Positions 28,105-36,361 of a DNA stretch of 64,000 nt are shown here, one piece after another. The position numbers and the translations under genes were made by a program. How positions within the stretch are numbered: the stretch's first letter is position 1; every line of letters starts with the position of its first letter. The notes beneath the pieces were generated by a model. The model was not told where the DNA came from and ran no database searches. It saw only the letters and a program-made list of their open reading frames with translations. Origin of the DNA: Micromonospora halophytica (GTDB taxonomy: Bacteria; Actinomycetota; Actinomycetes; Mycobacteriales; Micromonosporaceae). The stretch covers positions 186,001 through 250,000 of the forward strand of contig NZ_FMDN01000002.1 of assembly GCF_900090245.1 (NCBI RefSeq). The letters are read 5' to 3'.

Positions 28105-28670
28105 GGTTGGTGCGGTGGACGCCGGATGATCTGGTCCGGCGGCTCGACGACGTGGTCGCCGTCTACGGGGAGGCGATGAACTACCGCGCCGACCTGCTGG
28201 AGGCCCGCCGCGGCTACATCGCCACCCACGTGCGCCGGCCCGGCTTCCGCGCCGTCGCCAGCCTCACCACCGAGGGCCACCTGGCCGGCTTCGGGTACGG
28301 CTACCAGGGCGCGTCCGGGCAGTGGTGGCACGACCAGGTGCACCGGGCGCTCGCCCCGCAGGCCCGGCAGCGTTGGCTGACCGACTGCTTCGAGGTGGTC
28401 GAGCTGCACGTCCGGCCGCCGGCGCAGGGGCACCGCGTGGGCACCCGGCAGCTCACCGCCCTGCTCACCCTCGCCGAGGGGAGCACCACCCTGCTCTCCA
28501 CCCCGGAGGCCGACGAGCGGACGTCGCGGGCCTGGCGGCTGTACCGCCGGTTCGGCTTCGTCGACGTGCTGCGGCACTTCCGCTTCCCCGGCGACGAGCG
28601 CCCGTTCGGGGTACTCGGCCGGGACCTGCCACTGACCGCCCCCGCCGCACCCGGCCCGGCCACGCCGTGA
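28101..28670 (+). CDS. GNAT-family acetyltransferase-like protein
   Basis: 189 residues with an N-acetyltransferase fold: LAGFGYGYQGASGQWW core strands, VVELHVRPPAQGHRVGTRQLTALL as the acetyl-CoA loop region (motif A RPPAQGHRVG), and AWRLYRRFGFVDVLRHFRF near the C-terminus. The RxxGxG/A loop is atypical (QGHRVG). It sits inside the carotenoid run with 4-nt overlaps on both sides, so it is probably co-translated, but its substrate is unknown. Confidence 0.8.
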   Translation: MRLVRWTPDDLVRRLDDVVAVYGEAMNYRADLLEARRGYIATHVRRPGFRAVASLTTEGHLAGFGYGYQGASGQWWHDQVHRALAPQARQRWLTDCFEVVELHVRPPAQGHRVGTRQLTALLTLAEGSTTLLSTPEADERTSRAWRLYRRFGFVDVLRHFRFPGDERPFGVLGRDLPLTAPAAPGPATP

Positions 28671-29548
28671 CCGTGCGGCGCGTCCCCTGGGTCCTGCTGG
28701 GCGTCCTCGTCCTGGCCCAGATCTGCTACCCGCTCACCACCGGCGTCACCCGGGCCCGGCTGACCGTCGCCACGGTCGTCCTCGGCTACCTGCTCTCGGT
28801 GAGCCACGCGCTGCTCAGCCGGGGTCCCCGAACGGCGGCGGCGCTGGTCGCGGTGGCCACCGGCGGCGGTTTCGCCATCGAGGCGCTCGGCGTGGCCACC
28901 GGCTTCCCGTTCGGCAGCTACGACTACTCCGGCGAACTGGGTCCGAAGCTTGCCGGGGTGCCGCTGATCATCCCCCTCGCGTGGACCTGGATGGCCTGGC
29001 CGGCCTGGCTGGCCGCCGTCCGGCTGACCTCGCCCACCGGCACGACCACCCGGACCGGCACGGGAGTCGGCGCGGTGGCGGGCGCCCGGTGGACACGGCA
29101 CGCCGGGCGGATCGCGCTGGCCACCGTCGGGCTGGCCGCCTGGGACCTCTTCCTCGACCCGCAGATGGTGGCCGAGGGCTACTGGATCTGGCGCGACGCC
29201 ACCCCGGCGCTGCCCGGGCTGCCCGGCATCCCGGTCAGCAACTACCTGGGCTGGCTGCTCTTCGCGGTACTGCTGATGAGCGCGCTGCGCCCCCTCGCGG
29301 GGCCGGCCGTCGCGGTCACCGACCGCCGCGACGACCCGATGTTCGCGCTCTACCTCTGGACGTACTTCTCCAGCGTGCTGGCGCACGCGGTCTTCCTCGC
29401 CCTGCCCGCCTCGGCGCTGTGGGGCGCCGCCGGCATGGCGGTGACCGCGGTGCCGCTGACGGTGACGCTGGTCCGCGCCCGCCGGCACCGCGACGACGGG
29501 CGGGCGCCCCGCCGGCCGGCGCGTTCCGGTGTCGACGCCACCGCATGA
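28667..29548 (+). CDS. cruF: CruF-type carotenoid biosynthesis protein (DUF422)
   Basis: 293 residues, about seven transmembrane helices. Diagnostic blocks are GGGFAIEALGVATGFPFGSYDYS, PLIIPLAWTWMAWPAWL, WDLFLDPQMVAEGYWIW and GIPVSNYLGWLLFA, which are those of the carotenoid 1',2'-hydratase CruF. CruF hydrates the acyclic end of a carotenoid to give a tertiary hydroxyl that can then be glycosylated. GTG 28667 overlaps the upstream stop. The neighbouring glycosyltransferase and desaturase fit that pathway. Confidence 0.88.
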   Translation: MTVRRVPWVLLGVLVLAQICYPLTTGVTRARLTVATVVLGYLLSVSHALLSRGPRTAAALVAVATGGGFAIEALGVATGFPFGSYDYSGELGPKLAGVPLIIPLAWTWMAWPAWLAAVRLTSPTGTTTRTGTGVGAVAGARWTRHAGRIALATVGLAAWDLFLDPQMVAEGYWIWRDATPALPGLPGIPVSNYLGWLLFAVLLMSALRPLAGPAVAVTDRRDDPMFALYLWTYFSSVLAHAVFLALPASALWGAAGMAVTAVPLTVTLVRARRHRDDGRAPRRPARSGVDATA

Positions 29549-29615
29549 GCGAGCGCAGCAGCGGGGAGCGTGCGCGAAAGCCGCACGGCGCCCCCGACCG
29601 CAGAGAGGCGACGGC

Positions 29616-30746
29616 ATGACCGCCGCACTCCTCGGCCTGGTCCTCGTGCTCGCCGCGCTGACCGCGCACACGGCGGTCAACGCCGGCCGTTGGCTGCGCC
29701 GCCCGCTCGACGGGCCGGTCCAGGTGGACGAGGCGGTGGCGGTGCTGCTGCCGCTGCGCGACGAGGCGGAGCGGGTGACCCCCTGCCTGCGGTCGCTGCT
29801 CACCCAACGGGGCGTGCCGGGGCTGCGGATCGTGGTGCTCGACGACGGCTCGACCGACGGCACCGCCGACGTGGTCCGCGCGGTGGCCGGCGACGATCCC
29901 CGGGTCACCCTGCTCACCGGGGTCGCCCCGCCGCCGGGCTGGCTGGGCAAGCCGCACGCCTGCCACCAGCTCGCCACCCGCACCGACCCGGCCGCCACCG
30001 TGCTGGCCTTCGTCGACGCGGACGTGGTGCTCACCCCGTACGCCGTGGCGGCGGCGGTGACCGAACTACGCGCCGCCGGGGCGACGCTGCTGTCGCCGTA
30101 CCCCCGGATCGTGGTGCGGACGGCAGCCGACCGGCTGGTGCAGCCGCTGCTGCAGTGGTTGTGGCTGACCTTCCTGCCGCTGCGCGCGATGGAACGCTCG
30201 CCGCGGCCGTCGCTGGCGGCGGCCGGCGGGCAGTTCCTGCTGGTGGACCGGGCCGGCTACGCCGCGGCCGGCGGGCACGCCGCGGTCGCCGACAAGGTGC
30301 TGGAGGACATCGAGCTGGCCCGCGCGGTCAAGCGGTCCGGCGGGCGGATCGCCCTGGCCGACGGCTCCCGGCTGGCCAGCTGCCGGATGTACGAGAACTG
30401 GCCGCAGCTGCGCGACGGCTACACCAAGTCGCTGTGGGCCTCGTTCGGGCAGCCGAGCGCGGCGGCGACCGTGGTGGCCCTGCTGCTCCTGCTCTACACC
30501 GCTCCCCCGCTGGCCGCCGGGGCGGCACTGGCGGCCGGCACGCCGACGGTGGCCGCGCTCGCCGCCGCCGGCTACCTGCTCGGGGTCACCGGGCGGGTGG
30601 TCAGCGCCCGGGCCACCGGTGGGCGGGCCTGGCCCGACGCGCTGGCACACCCCGTGTCGGTCGTGGTCCTCGGTTGGCTGACCCTGCGGTCGTACCATCT
30701 GCGGAAGCGGCGACGCCTGTCCTGGCGCGGCCGCCCGGTCAGCTAG
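29616..30746 (+). CDS. Family 2 glycosyltransferase (CruG-like, carotenoid locus)
   Basis: 376 residues. An N-terminal membrane anchor is followed by a GT-A domain with VAVLLPLRDEAERV, VVLDDGSTDGTADVV, LAFVDADVVLTP (DxD) and DKVLEDIELARAVKRSGG with the general-base ED, and then C-terminal transmembrane helices. This matches membrane GT2 enzymes that decorate lipids or carotenoids. Its place after cruF suggests it adds sugar to the hydroxylated carotenoid end. ATG 29616 was chosen over 29529 because the 29-residue extension is Arg/Gln-rich and unlike the family. Confidence 0.86.
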   Translation: MTAALLGLVLVLAALTAHTAVNAGRWLRRPLDGPVQVDEAVAVLLPLRDEAERVTPCLRSLLTQRGVPGLRIVVLDDGSTDGTADVVRAVAGDDPRVTLLTGVAPPPGWLGKPHACHQLATRTDPAATVLAFVDADVVLTPYAVAAAVTELRAAGATLLSPYPRIVVRTAADRLVQPLLQWLWLTFLPLRAMERSPRPSLAAAGGQFLLVDRAGYAAAGGHAAVADKVLEDIELARAVKRSGGRIALADGSRLASCRMYENWPQLRDGYTKSLWASFGQPSAAATVVALLLLLYTAPPLAAGAALAAGTPTVAALAAAGYLLGVTGRVVSARATGGRAWPDALAHPVSVVVLGWLTLRSYHLRKRRRLSWRGRPVS

Positions 30747-30757
30747 GAGGGCACGGC

Positions 30758-32245
30758 ATGGCGCGGATCGTGGTCATCGGCGCCGGAGTCGGCGGGCTGG
30801 CCACCGCCGCCCGGCTGGCCGTCACCGGGCACCAGGTCACCGTCTTCGAACGGGCCGACACCGTCGGCGGCAAGCTCGGCCGGTACAGCCACGACACCCC
30901 GCAGGGGTCGTTCCACTTCGACACCGGGCCGAGCCTGTTCACCCTGCCCCAGGTCTTCCACGACCTGTTCGAGGCGACCGGGGCGAAACTCGACGAGTAC
31001 CTCGACCTGACGCCGCTGGACCCGATCGTGCGGCACGTCTTCCCCGGCGGCGGGCCCACCCTGGACTCCTGCGCCGACCCGGTCGAGTTCGCCGCCCGGA
31101 TCGGCGCGGCCCTCGGCGACCGGGCCGTCGCCGACTGGCAGGGGCTGTGGCGGCGGGCCGGGCGGGTCTGGGCGGCGTCGCACCGGGACATCCTCGGCCG
31201 GGTCATCGACTCCCCCCGCGACCTGGCGGCGCTGGCCTGGCGGCTGGGCGACCTGGCCGCGATCGGCCCCGGCCGCACCCTGCGCGGGCTGGGCCGCCGG
31301 CACCTGTCCGAGCCGCGGCTGCGGATGCTGCTCGACCGGTACGCCACCTACACCGGCGCCGACCCGCGCCGCGCGCCGGCCGCGCTGGTCGCCGTCCCCT
31401 ACGCCGAGCTGACGTACGGCGGCTGGTACCTGCGTGGCGGGCTGGGCACCCTGGCCGACGCGCTGCTGTCGCGCTGCCTGGACCTGGGCGTGGTCGTGCA
31501 GACCGGGGCCACGGTCACCCGGATCGACGCCGCGGGCGGGCGGGTGCACGGGGTACGCCTCGCCGGCGTCGCCGCGCCCGTACCGGCCGACATCGTGGTG
31601 GCCAACGTCGACGCGCTCACCGTCTACCGGGACCTGCTGCCGCACCCGCGCCGGCTGGCCGGGCTCACCGACCGCAGCCTCGCCGGTTTCGTGCTGCTGC
31701 TCGGGGTACGCGGCGATTCCGGCCTGGCCCACCACAACGTCTTCTTCCCCCGCGACTACGACGCCGAGTTCGACGCGGTCTTCGGCCACCCGGGGCGGGG
31801 GGTGCGGGCCCGGCCGGCGGTCGACCCGACCGTCTTCGTCACCGTCGCCGACGACCCGATGGTCCGCCCCGACGGGCACGAGGCGTGGTTCGTGCTGGTC
31901 AACGCCGCGCGGCACGGCACCGCCGCGGGCGCCGTCGACTGGCGGCGGCCGGGGCTGGCCGAGGCGTACGCGGACCGGATCCTCGACGTGCTCGCCGAGC
32001 GGGGCGTGGACGTGCGCGACCGGCTGCTGTTCCGGGAGATCCGTACCCCGGCCGACCTGGACGCGGCGACCGGCGCACCGGGCGGGACGATCTACGGCAC
32101 CGCCGGCGGGCTGCTCCGCCCGGCCAACCGTGGCCCGGCGGCCGGGCTGTGGCTGGTCGGCGGTTCCAGCCACCCGGGCGGCGGGCTGCCGATGGTCACC
32201 CTGTCGGCGCAGATCGTCGCCGAGGAGATCGGCCCCGCCTGGTAG
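30758..32245 (+). CDS. Phytoene-desaturase-family carotenoid oxidoreductase (CrtI/CrtD-like)
   Basis: 495 residues. The N-terminal FAD-binding motif VVIGAGVGGLATAARLAVTG is followed by VFERADTVGGKLGRY, the FDTGPSLFTLP block, GGWYLRGGLGTLADAL, and the C-terminal LWLVGGSSHPGGGLPMVTLSAQIVAEEI block (core GSSHPGGGLPMV). All are typical of CrtI-type desaturases. Next to cruF and a glycosyltransferase it is more likely the C-3',4' desaturase (CrtD type) than the main phytoene desaturase, but sequence alone does not settle this. ATG 30758 follows AGGAGGG. Confidence 0.87.
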   Translation: MARIVVIGAGVGGLATAARLAVTGHQVTVFERADTVGGKLGRYSHDTPQGSFHFDTGPSLFTLPQVFHDLFEATGAKLDEYLDLTPLDPIVRHVFPGGGPTLDSCADPVEFAARIGAALGDRAVADWQGLWRRAGRVWAASHRDILGRVIDSPRDLAALAWRLGDLAAIGPGRTLRGLGRRHLSEPRLRMLLDRYATYTGADPRRAPAALVAVPYAELTYGGWYLRGGLGTLADALLSRCLDLGVVVQTGATVTRIDAAGGRVHGVRLAGVAAPVPADIVVANVDALTVYRDLLPHPRRLAGLTDRSLAGFVLLLGVRGDSGLAHHNVFFPRDYDAEFDAVFGHPGRGVRARPAVDPTVFVTVADDPMVRPDGHEAWFVLVNAARHGTAAGAVDWRRPGLAEAYADRILDVLAERGVDVRDRLLFREIRTPADLDAATGAPGGTIYGTAGGLLRPANRGPAAGLWLVGGSSHPGGGLPMVTLSAQIVAEEIGPAW

Positions 32246-32283
32246 CGGCGGCTCGCCCGCGCGCGGTGCCGCGCCCCGCCCCG

Positions 32284-32556
32284 TGATCGACTCCACGTCG
32301 CGCGGGCGCCACGCCGCATGATCGACTCCACGTCGCGCGGGCGCCACGGCCGCATGATCGACTCCGTGTCGGCGACGTGGCGGTATCCCGGTCCGAATGA
32401 CACCGCCACATCGGCGCAACGGAGTCGATCACACCCGGCGGGCGGGCAACGCCTCCCCGGGCCGCGCAGCATGATCGACTCGACGTCGCCGAAATGGCCG
32501 CATCCGGGTCCGGATGACACCGCCACATCGGCGCCACGGAGTCGATCACACCCGGC
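32284..32556. repeat. Cluster of TGATCGACTC palindromic repeats
   Basis: TGATCGACTCC or TGATCGACTCG occurs four times forward (32284, 32319, 32355, 32472) and twice inverted (32421, 32538). The first two copies sit in near-identical 35/36-nt tandem units. Copies at 32355 and 32431 form a long hairpin (30-nt arms, four mismatches), and a degenerate second hairpin spans 32472–32548. A 49-nt block (32391–32439) recurs at 32508–32556 with two differences. It fills the gap between two convergent genes, and no coding frame was seen there. Confidence 0.88.
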
Positions 32557-32591
32557 CGCCCGGCAACCCGCCGCGCTCCGGGTGGCCCGAC

Positions 32592-33284
32592 TCAGCTGGC
32601 GTCGATCAGCGCCCGGCGGACGGTGGACAGGAGCTGCCCGAGGCCGAACCCGGCCAGCAGCACCCAGACGGCGGTGGCCATGGTGATGGTGCCGGCGGCC
32701 AGGTCCGGGTCGATCATGCCGGTCAGCCCGGCCAGCAGCAGCCCGACCAGGGCCACGCAGACCCGGGTGGGGCGCTCCCCCACCGTCACCACGCCGATCT
32801 CCCGCATCCCGGCGGCGACGGCCCGGGCCCGCAGGTACTCGTGCAGCCAGGACAGCGCGCCGCCGGCCACCACCAGCGCCCCCGGTGCCCCGACCAGCCA
32901 GAACGCCACCAGCCAGGCGACCTCACCGAGCCGGTCGGCGATCGAGTCGTAGACGTAGCCGAGCCGGGTGGTACGGCCGGTGGCCACCGCAACCGCCCCG
33001 TCGACGCTGTCCGCCACGGACGCCAGCAGCACGAACAGGGCACCCACGATCGGGCCGTCCACCCCCCGTACGGCGAACAGCGGCACACAGAAGCAGAGCA
33101 GCACCCCCGCCACCGTGACGGCGGTCGGGGTGACCTTGAGCCGGCCCAGGATGTACCCGACGTGGTACGCGAAGCGCAGCCACGCGCGTACCACCGGAGC
33201 GGCGACCCGCGGGTCGAAGCCGCCGTGCAGACGCGCCCAGGCGGTCGCGTAGTCGTCCCACTTCAGCTGCTGTGTGCCCACCAT
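32592..33284 (-). CDS. CDP-alcohol phosphatidyltransferase family membrane protein
   Basis: 230 residues, about six helices. The active-site motif appears as DSVDGAVAVATGRTTRLGYVYDSIADR, matching D-x2-DG-x2-A-x9-G-x3-D-x3-D except that the usual Arg after Ala is Val. Such enzymes join a CDP-linked lipid to an alcohol such as inositol or glycerol phosphate. It stands alone between the carotenoid cluster and metF and points the other way from the former. ATG 33284 is directly abutted by GAGGAG, so GTG 33281 may be the real start. Confidence 0.85.
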   Translation of the reverse strand: MVGTQQLKWDDYATAWARLHGGFDPRVAAPVVRAWLRFAYHVGYILGRLKVTPTAVTVAGVLLCFCVPLFAVRGVDGPIVGALFVLLASVADSVDGAVAVATGRTTRLGYVYDSIADRLGEVAWLVAFWLVGAPGALVVAGGALSWLHEYLRARAVAAGMREIGVVTVGERPTRVCVALVGLLLAGLTGMIDPDLAAGTITMATAVWVLLAGFGLGQLLSTVRRALIDAS

Positions 33285-33329
33285 CTCCTCAACCGTCGCG
33301 GCGCGGTTCTGGTGTCGGGGCCAGGGCGT

Positions 33330-34247
33330 TCACACCCGGGCGCCGGCCTGGAGGCTGCGCCACACCTCCCGGGTGGCGGTGGACCGGTTGAGGGTGATGA
33401 AGTGGATTCCCGGCACGCCCTCGTCGAGCAGCTTCGCGCACATCTCGCTGGCCTGCTCGACGCCGAGCCGGCGGACCGCCTCCGGGTCGTGGGCGACCCG
33501 CGCGAACCGCTCCGCCAGGGCGGGCGGGAAGGGAGCGCCGGAGAGCTGCACCGACCGCTCGATGGTGCCCATCTGGGTGACCGGCATCACGCCGGCCAGG
33601 ATCGGGGTGTCGCAGCCGGTGGCGGCGACCCGGTCCCGCAGCCGCAGGTAGTCGTCGGCGTCGAAGAACATCTGGGTGATCGCGAACTCCGCGCCGGCCC
33701 GGCACTTGCGGACGAAGTGCGCGGTGTCGCTGGCGATGTCGGGCGAGCGCGGGTGCTTGTAGGGGAACGCGGCCACCCCGACGCTGAAGTCGCCGGCGTC
33801 GCGGACCAGCCGGACCAGTTCCTCGGCGTACAGCACCCCCTCGGGGTGGCGGACCCACTCGCCGCCCGGATCACCCGGCGGGTCGCCCCGCACGGCGAGC
33901 ACGTTGCGCACCCCGACGCCGGCCAGCCGGCCGATGACGTGGCGCAGCTCGGCGACGGAGTGGTTGACCGCGGTCAGGTGCGCCATCGGCAGCAGAGTGG
34001 TCTCGGTGGCGATCCGCTCGGTCACCGCGACGGTGGTGTCCCGGGTCGATCCGCCAGCACCGTAGGTGATCGAGACGAACGAGGGACGCAGCGACTCCAG
34101 CTCGCGGATGGCCTGCCAGAGCAGGCGCTCGCCTTCATGCGTCTTGGGCGGGAAGAACTCGAACGAGAAGGTGGGCTGGCGGTCACGGATCAACTCCCCG
34201 ATCGCCGGCTGCGGATTGGGGAGGACGGAAGGAAGACCGAGCGCCAC
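33330..34247 (-). CDS. metF: Methylenetetrahydrofolate reductase
   Basis: 305 residues with FSFEFFPPKTHEGE (catalytic Glu, flavin site), FVSITYGAGGSTRD, HLTAVNHS and LAVRGDPPGD, then FFDADDYLRLRDRVAATG. This is the MTHFR family that reduces 5,10-methylene-THF to 5-methyl-THF for methionine synthesis. Start at GTG 34247. No riboswitch is obvious upstream. Confidence 0.94.
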   Translation of the reverse strand: MALGLPSVLPNPQPAIGELIRDRQPTFSFEFFPPKTHEGERLLWQAIRELESLRPSFVSITYGAGGSTRDTTVAVTERIATETTLLPMAHLTAVNHSVAELRHVIGRLAGVGVRNVLAVRGDPPGDPGGEWVRHPEGVLYAEELVRLVRDAGDFSVGVAAFPYKHPRSPDIASDTAHFVRKCRAGAEFAITQMFFDADDYLRLRDRVAATGCDTPILAGVMPVTQMGTIERSVQLSGAPFPPALAERFARVAHDPEAVRRLGVEQASEMCAKLLDEGVPGIHFITLNRSTATREVWRSLQAGARV

Positions 34248-34256
34248 GCCCCGACT

Positions 34257-34799
34257 CTAGCGGGCGACGGCGGCCGTACCCACGAACTTCCCATCGGAGC
34301 ATCGACCGCCGTCGTCATTGCGGGCGTCGGCGGGCGGTCCCGGCCGGGGGCACGACCCGTCGGGCCGGCACCGGGAACAGACGTCACGGTGGTGGAAGTC
34401 GACCACGTAGCCAGCCATGAGCACCGCGAACGGCGGCTCCGCCCGCCCCTCACGCATGGCCGGTGCACTGCGCTCAAGCTTGGTCCAGCCGGTCCGGCCT
34501 CGTTTCCTCAGCAGCTCGATCAGCCGACGGCCCCGCGGCTCAGTGTCGAACGCCAGCTTGTCCATCAGTTCGACCAGCGGTGGCTCGATGTCGGTGTCGT
34601 CGACGCAGTCCCCACCCTTTTCGTCGGCCAGCTGCGTGAGGCATGCGGCCAGTTTGTCGGCCAGCCCGACCAGCCGTGGGTCGTCGGCGGTCCGGTCGAA
34701 AGCCTCCCCAGGGCGAGATAGAGGTCCATGAGCTACGGGTCGGCTCTGGTCCTGCTTTCGTGCACCGCCGGCCTCGCCTTCGACGTCGGGCGGCGGCAA
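34257..34799 (-). CDS. Hypothetical protein with C-terminal Cys-rich tail
   Basis: A 180-codon frame ending 10 nt upstream of metF's start. The core from about residue 33 (DRTADDPRLVGLADKL ... PPLVELMDKLAFDTEPRGRRLIELLRKRG) looks like a real helical protein, and the C-terminus carries CSRCRPDGSC, a possible small metal site. The N-terminal 30 residues are less convincing and the start is uncertain. No family recognised. Codon use is less extreme than that of its neighbours. Confidence 0.5.
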   Translation of the reverse strand: MPPPDVEGEAGGARKQDQSRPVAHGPLSRPGEAFDRTADDPRLVGLADKLAACLTQLADEKGGDCVDDTDIEPPLVELMDKLAFDTEPRGRRLIELLRKRGRTGWTKLERSAPAMREGRAEPPFAVLMAGYVVDFHHRDVCSRCRPDGSCPRPGPPADARNDDGGRCSDGKFVGTAAVAR

Positions 34800-34960
34800 A
34801 TCGTCGTACCCCCGGGGTAGAACAGGGACCAGCGCGGACGGTGCCAGTCGGGGGCCGGTGCCGGGGGTCGTGCGCGGGGGTCAGCACCGACCGGCGGCGC
34901 GCCGGTCCGTCCTGGTGGACGGGCGGGCGTGGCCGCGCCGACACCTGTGCCGGAGGACCG

Positions 34961-36352
34961 ATGACCCCGCCCGACCCGAGCCTGCTCGGGCCGCTGATCG
35001 CCCAGCTGCGCCTGGCCCGTGGCTGGAGCCAGCAGCGCCTCGCCGACGCGCTCTGCGCCGCCGCCGGCACGCCCACCCTGACCCGGCACGAGGTGTCCCG
35101 CTGGGAGCGGGCGGTACGGGTGCCGGGCGAGCGCTGGCGGCGTCACCTCGCCGCCGTGCTCGACGCACCGGCCGGGCTGCTCGGCGACGCTCCGGCGCGC
35201 AGCCGGCTGCCCGGCCCCGCCACGGCCCGCTCCCGGTCGGTGCTGCTGGCCCTGGCCCACCGCTGGGCGGCGGACCCGTCCGTGCCCCTGCTGCTCAACC
35301 CGGCGACGATCGACCACCTCGCCGGGCCGCCGCCGGACGGGTGGGCGGCCGACCCGGCATCCGACGATCACCCGAACAGGCCGCCACCCGGCAGCGAGCC
35401 GGCGGGCCCGCCCGGCACCATCGGGCTCGCCCAGTTGCGCCGGCTCGACGACCTGAGCGGCGGTGTGGACCTGGCCCCGGCCGGGGCGTACCGGCTGCGG
35501 CGGGTGGCCCGCGCGCTGCGCCGCGCCGGTCCGACCGGCCGGCGGCGGTTGCTGCCGGCGCTGGCCGAGACCGCCCAACTCGCCGGGTGGCTCGACGGCG
35601 ACGCCGGTCACCTGGCGTCCGGGCTCGACGCGCACCGCCTCGGGCTGCGGGCCGCCGCCGCGACCGGCGACCGGGCGTTCGCCGGGCATGTGCTCGGCTC
35701 GGCCAGCCACCTGCTGGCCGCCGCCGACGACGCCGACGGCGCGCTGCTGCTGGCCCGGGCCGGGTACGCCGGCGTCGGCCGTGCGGCCAGTCCGGGACTG
35801 CGGGCGCTGCTGCTGCACCGGGTGGCGCTGGCCGCCGCGCTCGCCGGCCGGACCCCGGCCGGGCGGCAGGCACTGGACGCCGCCCTCCGCACGGCCGAAA
35901 CCGTCGAGCCGGCCACCGAACCGGCGTGGCTCTACTGGCTGGACGGCGACGAGTTGGCCGCGATGACCGGCCGCACGCTGGTCGCGCTGGGTCGTCCCGG
36001 GCCGGCGGTGCCGCTGCTGCACACCGTCGGATCCGGTCGGGGCCCGCGCAGCGCGGCCGTCTACGGCGGCTGGCTGGCCCGAGGGCTGGTCCAGCTCGGC
36101 GAGGTCGACCAGGCCGCCGCCGTGGCCGGGGCCGCGCTGCGCGACGCCGTACGGGCCGGCTCGGCGCGGGCCGCCACCGCGCTGGTGGAGATGGACCGGC
36201 GACTCGCCGCACACCGGGTCGAGCCGGCGGTACGGCGCTGGCGCCGGCTGCTCGCCGACGCCCGCCCCTACCTGCCCCGGGCGCCGATGTCCCGCCGACC
36301 CGCGACGACGCGCCGACCCTGTGGTGGGGCGGGACCGCTCCGGACCGGTTAG
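34961..36352 (+). CDS. XRE-type HTH protein with alpha-helical repeat region
   Basis: 463 residues, ATG 34961 behind CGGAGGA. The N-terminus is an XRE helix-turn-helix (LIAQLRLARGWSQQRLADAL, then HEVSRWERAVRVPG). The rest is a long Ala/Leu-rich helical region with TPR-like spacing. Such Streptomyces/Micromonospora regulators are abundant and their ligands are mostly unknown. It ends 9 nt before the prenyl synthase, which it may be co-transcribed with. Confidence 0.82.
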   Translation: MTPPDPSLLGPLIAQLRLARGWSQQRLADALCAAAGTPTLTRHEVSRWERAVRVPGERWRRHLAAVLDAPAGLLGDAPARSRLPGPATARSRSVLLALAHRWAADPSVPLLLNPATIDHLAGPPPDGWAADPASDDHPNRPPPGSEPAGPPGTIGLAQLRRLDDLSGGVDLAPAGAYRLRRVARALRRAGPTGRRRLLPALAETAQLAGWLDGDAGHLASGLDAHRLGLRAAAATGDRAFAGHVLGSASHLLAAADDADGALLLARAGYAGVGRAASPGLRALLLHRVALAAALAGRTPAGRQALDAALRTAETVEPATEPAWLYWLDGDELAAMTGRTLVALGRPGPAVPLLHTVGSGRGPRSAAVYGGWLARGLVQLGEVDQAAAVAGAALRDAVRAGSARAATALVEMDRRLAAHRVEPAVRRWRRLLADARPYLPRAPMSRRPATTRRPCGGAGPLRTG

Positions 36353-36361
36353 CGTTCTGGC

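Noticed and set aside
32284..32556. CRISPR array
   Set aside because: The repeated units are palindromic and in both orientations with variable spacing, no constant repeat–spacer alternation exists, and no cas genes are nearby.
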